The notes below the pieces were generated by a model that did no database searches, was not told the origin of the DNA, and saw only the letters and a program-made list of their open reading frames with translations. Shown in pieces: positions 26,971 to 35,996 of a DNA stretch of 64,000 bases; positions within the stretch are counted from its first letter, which is position 1, and each line of letters starts with the position of its first letter. Both the position numbers and the translations under genes were made by a program. This DNA is from an uncultured Bacillota bacterium. GTDB taxonomy: Bacteria; Bacillota; Clostridia; Peptostreptococcales; Anaerovoracaceae. The stretch is from contig CAKMKG010000032.1 in assembly GCA_927441425.1 (NCBI GenBank), positions 1-64,000 on the forward strand, written 5' to 3'.

Positions 26971-28107
26971 TCATATTTTCGACAAAATATAATCTGCAAA
27001 CTGAGCCCCTGTGGCTCCGTCGGATCTGCCGGTAATGGTTAGTTTTTTCTCCGTAACCGAGCATTCATCCAGTGCGGTAAACAGTTGATCCGCCTTTTCC
27101 TGATATCCGATATGGGACAGCAGCATGGCACCGGCTCTGATTACGCTGGAAGGATCAGCATAGATGTCTCTGCCTTCCTCCACCATGCGCGGTGCTGAGC
27201 CATGAATCGCTTCGAACATGGAATAATGCTTTCCAAGATTTGCGCTTCCTGCAGTACCGACACCCCCTTGAAACTCTGCCGCTTCATCGGTCAGGATGTC
27301 GCCGTAGAGGTTTGGAAGAATAAGGACCTCAAACTGACTCCGTCTCTTCTCATCGATGAGCTTGGCAGTCATAATATCGATATACCAGTCATCCGTTTCG
27401 ATCTCAGGATACTCTTTCGCAACTTGCTTACAGACGTCCAGAAATTTACCGTCTGTCGTTTTTACAACATTGGCTTTTGTTACGATCGTAACTCTTTTCT
27501 TATTGTTGGCTCTTGCATACTCAAAAGCAAGTCTCGCAATTCTTTCCGTTCCGGGATTTGTTATGACACGGAAATCAAAGGCCAGATCGTCATTGATGTT
27601 GACACCTTGGCTTCCCAGTGCATAGAGGCATTCTGTATTTTCTCTGAAGAAGGTCCAATCGATTCCGAGTTCGGGAACCTTGACCGGTCTGACGTTAGCA
27701 AACAGATCAAGCTCCTTTCTCATGGCTACATTCGCACTTTCGACGTTGGCCCATTTGTCACCTTTTCTTGGCGTTGTGGTCGGACCCTTTAAGAGAACGT
27801 TGCACTTCCTGATTTCAGTCAGGACATCCTCGGGGATTGCTTTACCGGCAGCAGCACGGTTTTCAATGGTGCATCCGTTTATGACCTTGAATTCAACCTT
27901 TCCTGCCTTCATTTCGTCAGCCAGAAGCTGCTCCAGGACCCGGTGTGCCTGTGCGGTGATGGCTGGACCGATCCCGTCTCCTCCAATGACGCCGATGACA
28001 ATTTTATCAAGAGCTTGATAATTGATAAATTCTGTATCCGTTTTCATTTTTTTCACTCTCGTAAGCTGCTGCGCTACGATCGCTTCAAATGCTTTCATAT
28101 AATCCAT
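26971..28107 (-). CDS. Isocitrate/isopropylmalate dehydrogenase-family protein, probable isocitrate dehydrogenase
   Basis: 378 residues from ATG 28107; ATG codons at residues 4 and 21 are alternatives. After a roughly 30-residue leader it begins IGVIGGDGIGPAITAQ, then has FRENTECLYA, IVTKANVVKTTDG, LPNLYGDILTDEAA and EAIHGSAPRM, the nucleotide and metal-isocitrate motifs of the decarboxylating dehydrogenase family. Standing between aconitase and a GntR regulator, it most likely oxidises isocitrate to 2-oxoglutarate as part of an oxidative half-cycle toward glutamate. Family members acting on isopropylmalate, tartrate or homoisocitrate look alike, so substrate and cofactor remain provisional. 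Confidence 0.85.
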   Translation of the reverse strand: MDYMKAFEAIVAQQLTRVKKMKTDTEFINYQALDKIVIGVIGGDGIGPAITAQAHRVLEQLLADEMKAGKVEFKVINGCTIENRAAAGKAIPEDVLTEIRKCNVLLKGPTTTPRKGDKWANVESANVAMRKELDLFANVRPVKVPELGIDWTFFRENTECLYALGSQGVNINDDLAFDFRVITNPGTERIARLAFEYARANNKKRVTIVTKANVVKTTDGKFLDVCKQVAKEYPEIETDDWYIDIMTAKLIDEKRRSQFEVLILPNLYGDILTDEAAEFQGGVGTAGSANLGKHYSMFEAIHGSAPRMVEEGRDIYADPSSVIRAGAMLLSHIGYQEKADQLFTALDECSVTEKKLTITGRSDGATGAQFADYILSKI

Positions 28108-28189
28108 AAAGTTACTCTGCCTTTCTATCTATTTTTAGTTATTACTTAAAACAGTTAATTTTTTACCGGGGCAATCGCTGAGATATAAG

Positions 28190-28340
28190 AAAATCGTTGA
28201 GTACTTTTGATGCAATATCTCCTGAGGCCGACCTGGATTTTTTGATATTGGCCTATCAAACCAATAATGTGTTCCGTCACATTTTGGTTTACAAAAAATC
28301 GGGAGGTAAGGGACGATATTGCCAAAAGTACGATCGATTT
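28190..28340 (-). other. Long imperfect inverted repeat between aconitase and dehydrogenase genes
   Basis: GTACTTTTGATGCAATATC (28201-28219) pairs with GATATTGCCAAAAGTAC (28315-28331), and pairing continues inward (GATTTTTTG with CAAAAAATC). A terminal hairpin AAACCA..AATGTG/CACATT..TGGTTT lies at 28258-28290. The region occupies most of the 241-base gap inside the operon. It could be a structured RNA, a processing or attenuation element, or a small inverted-repeat element. Confidence 0.6.
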
Positions 28341-28348
28341 GCGTTAGC

Positions 28349-30274
28349 TCAGCTATTGCCTTTTATTTGATTGATTTTTCCTCCAGCCAGAATCATTTCC
28401 GTTTCCAGTTCGGTGAAATTGGCCAGCACCTTGTACTCTTTTCCTGAGTCGATATTCTTTACAATGATAGCCGAATTTTTCACTTGTTCCCGTGCTTGCT
28501 CAACTACCAGCCTCTGGCCGAGCTTGAAGTCGTCATAGTCTGCCAGATTTTCAAATACCAAAGGCAGAATTCCGCTGTTGATCAGATTGGAACGGTGAAT
28601 ACGGGCAAAGGACTTGGCAATTACAAATTTGATACCGAGATAAAGGGGCGCCAGTGCGGCATGCTCACGGCTAGAACCCTGTCCATAGTTTTCCCCGCCG
28701 ATGATAATTCCTGTCTGTGCTTCCTTACAGCGTGCTGCAAAATCCTTATCGATTTTTTCAAAGCAGTAATTGGCAAGGTAAGGAATGTTGGAACGATAGG
28801 GCAGCAGCCTTGAATCCGACGGCATGATATCATCTGTGGTGATATTGTTTCCCGCTTGGAGCACAACGGTTCCAGTAACGGTATCGGATAATTTCGTGTT
28901 CTGAGGGAATGGCTTGATATTTGGCCCCATCTCAACGAAGGTATTCTCTTTATTCGCATCCTTTGGATAAACGATGAAATGATCGTTAAAATCAAAGGAT
29001 TCCGGTTTGATCTCAGGGAGCGTATAGCCCGATTTTGATCCATCGGTCAATACTCCGGTAATGGCGGAAACGGCAGCCGTTTCCGGGCTTACCAGATAAA
29101 CATCAGCATCCAGCGTTCCGCTTCTTCCTTTAAAGTTTCTGTTAAAGGTACGAAGAGAAACCGCTCCTGATTTTGGAGACTGACCCATACCGATACATGG
29201 ACCGCAAGCATTTTCTATGATTCTAGCGCCGGCATTGATCATGGAAGCCAGCGCTCCATTTTCTGCTAGCTTACTTAAAATCCTGCTGGAACCCGGTGAA
29301 ATCACTAGACTGACATCGGCGTTAATTTTTTTACCTTTCAAAATTTCCGCAACCTTCATCAAGTCGGTATAAGAAGAGTTGGTGCAGCTTCCGATTGCCA
29401 CCTGATCCACTTTGATCGGGCCGATATTCTGAATTGAATCCACATTATCTGGGCTATGAGGCATGGCGGCGAGGGGAACCAAGCTGGATAAATCCACCTT
29501 CAGCACCTCATCGTATTCTGCATCTGCATCTGCAGACATCGGCACATAGTCCTTTTCTCTCCCTTGGGAAGCGAGGTACGCTCTTGTATTTTCATCGCTT
29601 GGGAAAAGAGATGTGGTTGCGCCAAGCTCCGCGCCCATATTGGTAATGGTCGCACGATCGGTAACGGATAAGGTTTTTACACCATCTCCTGCATATTCAA
29701 CAATTTTACCTACTCCACCTTTAACAGTTAATTGCTGCAGGACAAATAAAATGACATCCTTAGCGGAAACCCAAGGCTTCAAGCTACCTGAAAGTTCCAC
29801 CTTCAAAACCTTTGGAACGGCCAGGCTATAAGTGCCCTGTGCCATCGCAACAGCTACATCCAGACCACCCGCGCCGATTGCAATCATCCCAAGTCCTCCA
29901 CCGGTAGGCGTGTGGCTGTCGGAGCCCAAAAGTGTTTTCCCAGGAACCCCGTAATTCTCTAATTGAAGCTGATGACAGATCCCGTTTCCCGGTTTGGAGA
30001 AGAGCACACCGTGACGTTTTGCAACGCTCTTGATAAATTCATGGTCGTCAGCATTTTCGAATCCTGTCTGTAGTGTATTGTGATCAATGTAGGCGACAGA
30101 GAGCTCTGTTTTTATCTGATCCACGTCCATGGCCTCCAACTGTAGGTATACCATGGTTCCTGTGGAATCCTGTGTGAGCGTCTGATCGATTTTAATTGTA
30201 ATTTCATTCCCTGGAGCTAGAACGCCTTCCACGAGATGGTTTTCCAAGATTTTATAGGTTAATGTTTTTCCCAT
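28349..30274 (-). CDS. Aconitate hydratase
   Basis: 641 residues from ATG 30274; the frame runs 72 codons further upstream but across the promoter, so the later start is used. It has the mitochondrial-like short aconitase architecture: GKTLTYKILENHLVEG, LLGSDSHTPTGGGLGM, the cluster ligands in GSCTNSSYTD and ENACGPCIGMGQSP, and in the swivel domain GENYGQGSSREHAAL. It isomerises citrate to isocitrate with a 4Fe-4S cluster. It is the first gene of an operon with the dehydrogenase and GntR regulator. No citrate synthase is in the window. Confidence 0.93.
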   Translation of the reverse strand: MGKTLTYKILENHLVEGVLAPGNEITIKIDQTLTQDSTGTMVYLQLEAMDVDQIKTELSVAYIDHNTLQTGFENADDHEFIKSVAKRHGVLFSKPGNGICHQLQLENYGVPGKTLLGSDSHTPTGGGLGMIAIGAGGLDVAVAMAQGTYSLAVPKVLKVELSGSLKPWVSAKDVILFVLQQLTVKGGVGKIVEYAGDGVKTLSVTDRATITNMGAELGATTSLFPSDENTRAYLASQGREKDYVPMSADADAEYDEVLKVDLSSLVPLAAMPHSPDNVDSIQNIGPIKVDQVAIGSCTNSSYTDLMKVAEILKGKKINADVSLVISPGSSRILSKLAENGALASMINAGARIIENACGPCIGMGQSPKSGAVSLRTFNRNFKGRSGTLDADVYLVSPETAAVSAITGVLTDGSKSGYTLPEIKPESFDFNDHFIVYPKDANKENTFVEMGPNIKPFPQNTKLSDTVTGTVVLQAGNNITTDDIMPSDSRLLPYRSNIPYLANYCFEKIDKDFAARCKEAQTGIIIGGENYGQGSSREHAALAPLYLGIKFVIAKSFARIHRSNLINSGILPLVFENLADYDDFKLGQRLVVEQAREQVKNSAIIVKNIDSGKEYKVLANFTELETEMILAGGKINQIKGNS

Positions 30275-30318
30275 AAGATTTCCACTGCCTTTCCAATATC
30301 GTTCGTTTTTATTACCGT

Positions 30319-30338
30319 ATTGTATACAATTATACAAT
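30319..30338. promoter_or_regulatory. Palindromic operator for the GntR regulator
   Basis: ATTGTATA-CAAT-TATACAAT is a perfect 8-base inverted repeat with a 4-base spacer, of the type bound by FCD-class GntR dimers. On the reverse strand it contains the -10 box of the aconitase promoter, so bound regulator would block transcription. Confidence 0.78.
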
Positions 30339-30357
30339 CCGGCAGGAGGCAAGTCAA
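30329..30357 (-). promoter_or_regulatory. Promoter of the aconitase operon
   Basis: On the reverse strand TTGACT (30357-30352), 17 bases, then TATAAT (30334-30329): a near-consensus housekeeping promoter about 55 bases upstream of the aconitase ATG. Confidence 0.82.
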
Positions 30358-30436
30358 GCCTGATGAGCAGATTGATACGATAAAAAATGGGGGGCAATAT
30401 TACGAGCAATTTTATTCGTTTTCGGGTGAATATCCA

Positions 30437-30465
30437 TTGATAAAAGAGGTATAATACTATATAAT
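30437..30465 (+). promoter_or_regulatory. Promoter of the ribonucleotide reductase gene
   Basis: TTGATA (30437-30442), a 17-base spacer and TATAAT (30460-30465), about 42 bases before the start codon. A second TATAAT at 30450 could be an alternative -10. Confidence 0.78.
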
Positions 30466-30507
30466 GTAGCAGAAGATTGCAGAACAACAATATATGGGAG
30501 GCAAGGA

Positions 30508-32859
30508 ATGAAAACAGTTATTAAAAGAGATGGGACTCAGGTCGGTTTTCAAAGCGGCAAAATAAAAACAGCCATTGAAAATGCCATGATGGAAACAAAA
30601 ACAGGCGTGGATGTTCTTTTGGCCGGCGATATCGCAGCTGCCATTGAAAAGCAGGTGGAACGATCGGAACGTATGATCAAGGTGGAGGATCTTCAAGATT
30701 TGGTGGAAGATTTTCTCATGGCCAGCGAGAGGAAGGATGCTGCGAAGAAGTTCATCATTTATCGTTATGAGAGGGACAAGACCCGGGATGCACGGAAACG
30801 AAGAGACGGAAGACTGATCTCGGAGGAGTTCGTCAGTAAATATAAGCATACACCTTCTCCAATGAACCAACTCGGAAGCTTTGTCTATTACAGAACCTAT
30901 TCCAGATGGGTTTCGGAGGAGATGAGAAGAGAATATTGGTGGGAGACCGTACGGCGCTCTGTTGAATACAATTGCAGCCTGATACCAACCTCCAAGGAAG
31001 AGGCGGAGCGGCTGTATAAGAATGTTTTTGAATTAAAGCAATTCTTATCCGGTAGAACCTTTTGGGTGGGTAGCACGGATGTATCGAAATATTACCCCAT
31101 GTCAAACTATAACTGCTCTTTTCAGGTGATTGACAGCTTTGCCGCATTCCGAGATATCTTTTACCTGCTCATGGTAGGCTCCGGCGTCGGAGTCAGAGTG
31201 CTCATATCCGATGTTGCCAAGCTTCCGACCATCAGAACGGATATTGAGGTGATCCATGAATCCTATACTCCGATGCTGCGGACCTTGCGGCAGGACAGCA
31301 CCGCTTTGGAATTCACCCATAACGATACGGTGAAGATCACTATAGGTGACAGCAAAGAGGGATGGGTTCAATCCATGGATTATTTTCTGAAAGTGTTCTA
31401 TAGTGCGGAGTATCGAAAGATCAAAACGGTCATCCTGAATTACGATCATGTCAGATCGAAGGGTGAGAAGCTTCGAACCTTCGGGGGAACGGCCAGCGGC
31501 CATTCCAGTATGAAGAATATGTTTATTAAGATATACAAAGTCATTGAAAAAGCGAAGCATCGTTCCACCACAGCAAAGGTGAAGCTGCAACCCATCGACT
31601 GCATGGATATCGCCAACGTGATCGGAGAAAATGTCGTCGTAGGAGGCGTGCGCAGAACGGCAGAAATCGTTTTGATCGATCAGGATGACAAGGCTTGTAT
31701 TCAGGCGAAGAGCGAGCTATATAAAAAGATCGATGAAAAATGGGTCATTGATACGGAGATTGCCCATCGCCAAATGAGCAACAATTCCATTTACTATACG
31801 AGAAAGCCCACCAGACCGGAGCTTCATTGGCATCTGCAGCAGATGCGGTACTCCGGAGAGCCTGGCTGGGTCAATGAGGAAGCCGGGGCCAAACGCCGTC
31901 CGAATTTCCAGGGGGTAAATCCCTGCGCAGAGATTTTATTGGACTCCAAAGGTCTCTGCAATCTAACAACAGTCAATGTGATGGCCTTTGTCAACGATGG
32001 CGTGCTGGATCATGCAGGCTTGATGGAAGCACAGAGATTGAGTACCAGAGCCGGATACCGCATGACCTGTACCGAGTTGGAAATCCCCGAATGGAATGCG
32101 GTACAGCAGAGGGATAAGCTCCTGGGCTGCTCCCTGACCGGATGGCAGGACATGGTGAACGCCCTAGCGCTCGACAGAGCGGGCCAGGAAAACATCCTGA
32201 GAGAATTGAAGGAGACCGCGAGAAAAGCTGCTGCAGAGTATGCACGAGAACTCGGACAGCAGGAACCACTGCTGATTACCACCATCAAGCCGGAAGGGAC
32301 ACTAAGTCTGCTGCCTGTTGTATCAAGCGGTGTTCACTTTAATCATGCACCATATTATATCCGCAGAGTAAGAATCAGCAGCGACGATCCTCTGACCAAA
32401 GTATGCGAGGAGCTGGGTTATCCTGTTTATCCTGAGGTGGGTCAGGATCCCGAAACTTGTATGACCAAGGTGGTGGAATTTCCGGTCAAGGCACCCGGTG
32501 AAGTGTTCAAATCCGATGTCAGCGCCATCGAACAATTAGAAATCTACAAGATGTTCATGACCCATTACGTGGAACATAATTGCTCCATAACCATCCATGT
32601 GAGGGATGACGAATGGGAAGACGTGGAGCAATGGGTTTGGGACAACTGGGAGGATACGGTAGCGCTTTCCTTCCTTTCCTTTGAAGATAATTTCTATGAG
32701 CTGCTGCCCTTTGAAGAGATCACGGAAGATGAATACCTGAGAAGGGTGAAAGAGATGAATCCTTTTGTGCCTTCTTTGATCTCGAAGTACGAAAAGGAAG
32801 AGACGGAATATGATATTGGCGACGAGGGCTGTGAAAGCGGCGTCTGCCCAATACGGTAA
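30508..32859 (+). CDS. nrdJ: Adenosylcobalamin-dependent (class II) ribonucleoside-triphosphate reductase
   Basis: 783 residues, ATG at 30508 with GGGAGG upstream. An N-terminal ATP-cone (about 1-90: VIKRDGTQVGFQSGKIKTAI) precedes the ten-stranded reductase barrel. FGGTASGHSSMKNM and VVVGGVRRTAEIVLID match the monomeric Lactobacillus-type triphosphate reductase, and the catalytic loop is NPCAEI (Cys473, Glu475). The C-terminal CESGVCPIR supplies the redox-active cysteine pair. It makes deoxynucleotides from ribonucleotides without oxygen, using the cofactor that the cobO product makes. It is a single-gene unit with its own promoter and terminator. Confidence 0.93.
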   Translation: MKTVIKRDGTQVGFQSGKIKTAIENAMMETKTGVDVLLAGDIAAAIEKQVERSERMIKVEDLQDLVEDFLMASERKDAAKKFIIYRYERDKTRDARKRRDGRLISEEFVSKYKHTPSPMNQLGSFVYYRTYSRWVSEEMRREYWWETVRRSVEYNCSLIPTSKEEAERLYKNVFELKQFLSGRTFWVGSTDVSKYYPMSNYNCSFQVIDSFAAFRDIFYLLMVGSGVGVRVLISDVAKLPTIRTDIEVIHESYTPMLRTLRQDSTALEFTHNDTVKITIGDSKEGWVQSMDYFLKVFYSAEYRKIKTVILNYDHVRSKGEKLRTFGGTASGHSSMKNMFIKIYKVIEKAKHRSTTAKVKLQPIDCMDIANVIGENVVVGGVRRTAEIVLIDQDDKACIQAKSELYKKIDEKWVIDTEIAHRQMSNNSIYYTRKPTRPELHWHLQQMRYSGEPGWVNEEAGAKRRPNFQGVNPCAEILLDSKGLCNLTTVNVMAFVNDGVLDHAGLMEAQRLSTRAGYRMTCTELEIPEWNAVQQRDKLLGCSLTGWQDMVNALALDRAGQENILRELKETARKAAAEYARELGQQEPLLITTIKPEGTLSLLPVVSSGVHFNHAPYYIRRVRISSDDPLTKVCEELGYPVYPEVGQDPETCMTKVVEFPVKAPGEVFKSDVSAIEQLEIYKMFMTHYVEHNCSITIHVRDDEWEDVEQWVWDNWEDTVALSFLSFEDNFYELLPFEEITEDEYLRRVKEMNPFVPSLISKYEKEETEYDIGDEGCESGVCPIR

Positions 32860-32864
32860 TACAA

Positions 32865-32896
32865 AAATGGCAACAGCTCAGGGGCTGTTGCCATTT
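32865..32896. terminator. Terminator between convergent nrdJ and amidase genes
   Basis: AAATGGCAACAGC (32865-32877) pairs perfectly with GCTGTTGCCATTT (32884-32896), loop TCAGGG. T-rich sequence follows on the plus strand and a run of A precedes, so it can serve both genes. Confidence 0.85.
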
Positions 32897-32902
32897 GTTT
32901 GG

Positions 32903-34258
32903 CTAAACAAAAATTGGCATAACACGGTGACCTACGGGGGACTCCAATTGATGTGCAATTTTTAAAAGCTTGTCGTCCTGGTCAGAGCATAGACAAAGAC
33001 CATAGGGCATGCCGTCTTTATAAGTTCCGCAAGGCAAGGTAATCATAGGCAAACCTATATATTGCATGACATAATCATCCTGGCACATGATACAAACATC
33101 ATAATCCTTTATGGTATCCAGCACCTCATTTTTAACTATTTCTCTGTCATGCAGCAACTGTGTATAAGTGAGTTCACTTAAATCCCCCTTCGTGCCTTCC
33201 TCAACCTCAAGGAAAATAGACTGGCCATATTTTAGCGCTCGGTCAGAATTTGAATTGTTGAATTCAATCAAATCTTTTAGGGAGTGAATGGGGTATCTGT
33301 CCGGTAAATTTGATAAGTACTTGTTAATGGAATATTTAAATTCATAGCGTTGAATTTTTACCAATTTATCTTTTGGGATATCCGGAAGAGTCATCGACCT
33401 TAGTTTCGTACCGGATTGTTCAAGTATTTTCAAAATAGTGTGTAATAATACATGTTCTTCTGTGCTCAAATGATTGATATTCGTCTGATTCACCCCGATT
33501 GTCATATCAGCGAGATTCAGATCATCTTCACTGATATCCTTATCGGTAAGTTCCGAGTAAATTATCGTTGCATCCATTACCGTACGAGCCATTGGACCTG
33601 GGGTGTCTAAAGTAAAGCTGACAGGAATGATTCCCTTTGTACTTAGTGTCCCATTTGAAGGACAAAAGCCAACAATGCCATTCTTAATACTCGGTGAAAT
33701 AATAGAGCCAGACGTATCTGTTCCAAAGGAAGCCGCACAGAAATTAGCCGATACTGCTACTGCAGAACCGGTGCTGGAACCGGAAGGGTCTGCATTCTTT
33801 TGATATGGGGACTTAACCTGGCCTCCCCTGGAACTATATCCGGCCTTCATGCCATTCGACATTGAGTTTGAAAACTCAGTCATGTTTGTCTTGCCGATGA
33901 TTACCACACCCTTTTGCCGGAGTTTTTTTACAATATCCGCATCCTTTGCAGCATAGGAATCAGCCAAAGCAAGTGATCCGGCTGATGTATGCATTCGGTC
34001 AGCCGTATCGAAGTTGTCTTTCAATAAAACAGGTACGCCATATAACCGACTATTAAATTTTGATTTGTCTCTCTCTAAATCCTCTGCAATTTCGAGTGCC
34101 TCCGGATTTACTTCTAAAACACTATTTAGTTTACCGGTTCCTTGATCATACAGAGAGATTCTGTCTAAATAAGCGGCAACCAATTCTCTTATTGAGATTT
34201 TCTTTTTATGATACATATCTTGTATTTGAAGTATTGTTAATTCATCAATTTTAAGCAC
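32903..34258 (-). CDS. Amidase-signature family hydrolase
   Basis: 451 residues. The start is GTG at 34258 with GAGG 8 bases upstream. It contains the Ser-cisSer-Lys triad of the amidase signature family: Lys in VPVLLKDNFDT, and the glycine/serine loop DPSGSSTGSAVAVSAN with FGTDTSGSI. It is similar in layout to GatA but lacks any gatB/gatC neighbour, so a free-standing amidase or peptide amidase is more likely. No signal peptide is seen. Its leader holds a pentanucleotide repeat tract immediately before the ribosome site, which could make expression variable. Confidence 0.85.
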   Translation of the reverse strand: MLKIDELTILQIQDMYHKKKISIRELVAAYLDRISLYDQGTGKLNSVLEVNPEALEIAEDLERDKSKFNSRLYGVPVLLKDNFDTADRMHTSAGSLALADSYAAKDADIVKKLRQKGVVIIGKTNMTEFSNSMSNGMKAGYSSRGGQVKSPYQKNADPSGSSTGSAVAVSANFCAASFGTDTSGSIISPSIKNGIVGFCPSNGTLSTKGIIPVSFTLDTPGPMARTVMDATIIYSELTDKDISEDDLNLADMTIGVNQTNINHLSTEEHVLLHTILKILEQSGTKLRSMTLPDIPKDKLVKIQRYEFKYSINKYLSNLPDRYPIHSLKDLIEFNNSNSDRALKYGQSIFLEVEEGTKGDLSELTYTQLLHDREIVKNEVLDTIKDYDVCIMCQDDYVMQYIGLPMITLPCGTYKDGMPYGLCLCSDQDDKLLKIAHQLESPVGHRVMPIFV

Positions 34259-34269
34259 GATCTGAACCT

Positions 34270-34305
<36 letters not shown>

Positions 34306-34447
34306 TATAGGAAAACATTTACTGCTTATTATCTATCATTTTATAAAACATATTCAAATTAATTCTTCCAATTGATTTATAATAGATTTTTGTCGTAAAA
34401 AAAATCAAATAGGAAATAATAAAACTGAGAAAGAGAGGTTGTAAAAG

Positions 34448-34663
34448 ATGAAAAACAAAAAGATTTTTCTTATGCTTTTATTGGTTTTAACGCTTGTGAT
34501 CTTTTCTGCGACTGCATGCAGCACCAATGAATCTCCCAATGTTCCCAACGCCACAGATAACGGAACCGGTGGCGGTAATGGCGGTGGAACCGTTACGGAT
34601 AACGGAACCGGCGGCGGAGCAGGCGGTACAGGCGGTAATGGTGGCGGAACCGGAGGCACTTGA
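34448..34663 (+). CDS. Small glycine-rich lipoprotein, paralogue 1
   Basis: 71 residues, ATG at 34448 with GAGAGG 9 bases upstream. The signal sequence MKNKKIFLMLLLVLTLV runs to lipobox SATAC. The mature part is only about 47 residues, almost all Gly, Asn, Thr and Asp in short repeats (GGGNGGG, DNGTGGG), with no folded domain apparent. It closely matches the lipoprotein at 63108 in signal peptide, the SPNVPN..TDNG start, leader bases and terminator. The function is unknown; a surface-exposed flexible tether or coat is one possibility. Confidence 0.82.
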   Translation: MKNKKIFLMLLLVLTLVIFSATACSTNESPNVPNATDNGTGGGNGGGTVTDNGTGGGAGGTGGNGGGTGGT

Positions 34664-34677
34664 AAAACCGATGGAGC

Positions 34678-34711
34678 AAGGAGCACAAAGGCTTACCCCG
34701 TTGTGCTCCTT
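34678..34711 (+). terminator. Terminator of lipoprotein paralogue 1
   Basis: AAGGAGCACAA (34678-34688) pairs with TTGTGCTCCTT (34701-34711), followed by TCTTTA. The arm sequence GAGCACAA recurs in the terminator of the second lipoprotein at 63434. Confidence 0.82.
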
Positions 34712-34857
34712 TCTTTATGTCAATGCTCTCATATCATTTAGTCGGCACACTTTTTCTAAAAAGTGTGTTTGAAAAACGATTGGATTAATAGAGAAAAGGG
34801 TACTTTTGATTCATACATGAATGAAAAAATCACTTTGAATTTAAAAGGAGAAGGATT

Positions 34858-35757
34858 ATGCAAAAAATAATTCCACATCTATGGTATGACACAGAAGCAA
34901 AGGAGGCAGCACTTTTCTATATTAGCTTATTTGACCAAGCAAAGTTGTTGAACACAACTGTGATCGAGGGAACTCCTTCCGGCGATGCGGAAATGGTGAG
35001 TTTTCAATTAGAAGGTCAACAATTTAAGGCAATCAGCGCGGGACCGTATTTTAAATTCAATCCATCGATTTCGCTCATGGTTGCTTGTAGTACGAAAGAA
35101 GAAGTGAACGCAAAATGGGCAGCCCTTTCCGACGGAGGTACTGAGCTGATGCCACTGGACGAATATCCATTCAGCAAGTGGTATGGATGGATTCAGGACC
35201 GTTATGGATTATCCTGGCAATTAATGCTGGCTGAGGAAGGAACAGATGAACAAAAGATCACGCCAAACCTACTGTTTTCCAATAAGGTATGCGGGAAAGC
35301 AGAAGATGCGGCAACATATTATTGTAGTTTATTTAAAGATGCAAAGATAAACATGATCAGCTATTATGGGGAGGGCGAAGCGCAAACGCCAAATGCCAAA
35401 GTAAATTTTGTCGGATTTTCCCTCGACGGAATTGTGCTTTCTGCCATGGATAACGGGTTTGACGCAGATTTCGACTTCAACGAGGCGTTTTCACTGATCA
35501 TCAATTGTGAAGATCAAAAGGAAATCGACTATTTCTGGGAAAAACTTTCGGCAGTTCCTGAAGCGGAACAATGCGGCTGGCTGAAGGACAAGTATGGTGT
35601 TTCGTGGCAGATCGTACCCTCCAACATGGATGAGATCATGTACCATGGTGCAAAGGAAGAAGTACAGAGAGTAACAGAAGCATTTTTAAAAATGAAAAAA
35701 TTTGATTTAAAGACTTTGGAGCAGGCACGGTTAGGAAACCAAGGTATTCCTTCTTAA
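34858..35757 (+). CDS. VOC-fold (PhnB/3-demethylubiquinone methyltransferase-like) protein
   Basis: 299 residues, ATG at 34858 behind AAAGGAGAAGG. Two tandem VOC domains of about 130 residues each start IIPHLWYDTEAKEAALFYIS and ITPNLLFSNKVCGKAEDAAT, and each contains a W-G-W/W-L repeat (KWYGWIQDRYGLSWQL; CGWLKDKYGVSWQIVP). This is the PhnB-like family often mislabelled 3-demethylubiquinone methyltransferase; members bind metals or small ligands, and no activity can be assigned. It is monocistronic. Confidence 0.85.
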   Translation: MQKIIPHLWYDTEAKEAALFYISLFDQAKLLNTTVIEGTPSGDAEMVSFQLEGQQFKAISAGPYFKFNPSISLMVACSTKEEVNAKWAALSDGGTELMPLDEYPFSKWYGWIQDRYGLSWQLMLAEEGTDEQKITPNLLFSNKVCGKAEDAATYYCSLFKDAKINMISYYGEGEAQTPNAKVNFVGFSLDGIVLSAMDNGFDADFDFNEAFSLIINCEDQKEIDYFWEKLSAVPEAEQCGWLKDKYGVSWQIVPSNMDEIMYHGAKEEVQRVTEAFLKMKKFDLKTLEQARLGNQGIPS

Positions 35758-35880
35758 AAGTTAAGGACAGTTTAATAAGCAAAAAATGCATTGGTAAACG
35801 CATGCTCTGCAAAAGCCGATGCTTTTTTTATTCACATAAGGCTTAAAGCAATTCACATGGAATGCAGTTATATATCTTAA

Positions 35881-35935
35881 TATATATTCTATATAATATT
35901 AAAATTATTAATTTTAATATTAATATATTTAATTT
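35881..35935. promoter_or_regulatory. Very AT-rich palindromic stretch upstream of the DUF2089 operon
   Basis: The 35871-35950 region is almost entirely A and T. It contains ATATTAAAATTATTAATTTT and neighbouring repeats that form overlapping palindromes. It lies about 60-115 bases before the DUF2089 start and probably includes the promoter and a regulator site. Confidence 0.4.
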
Positions 35936-35996
35936 AAGTATTGATTTTTAATTTTTAAAGTGCTATAGTAGGATTACAAAAGAGGAGGGGTTGATT

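Noticed and set aside
32903..34258. GatA subunit of the tRNA-dependent amidotransferase
   Set aside because: No gatB or gatC is adjacent, and the gene is a single unit with its own promoter region; a generic amidase is the safer call.
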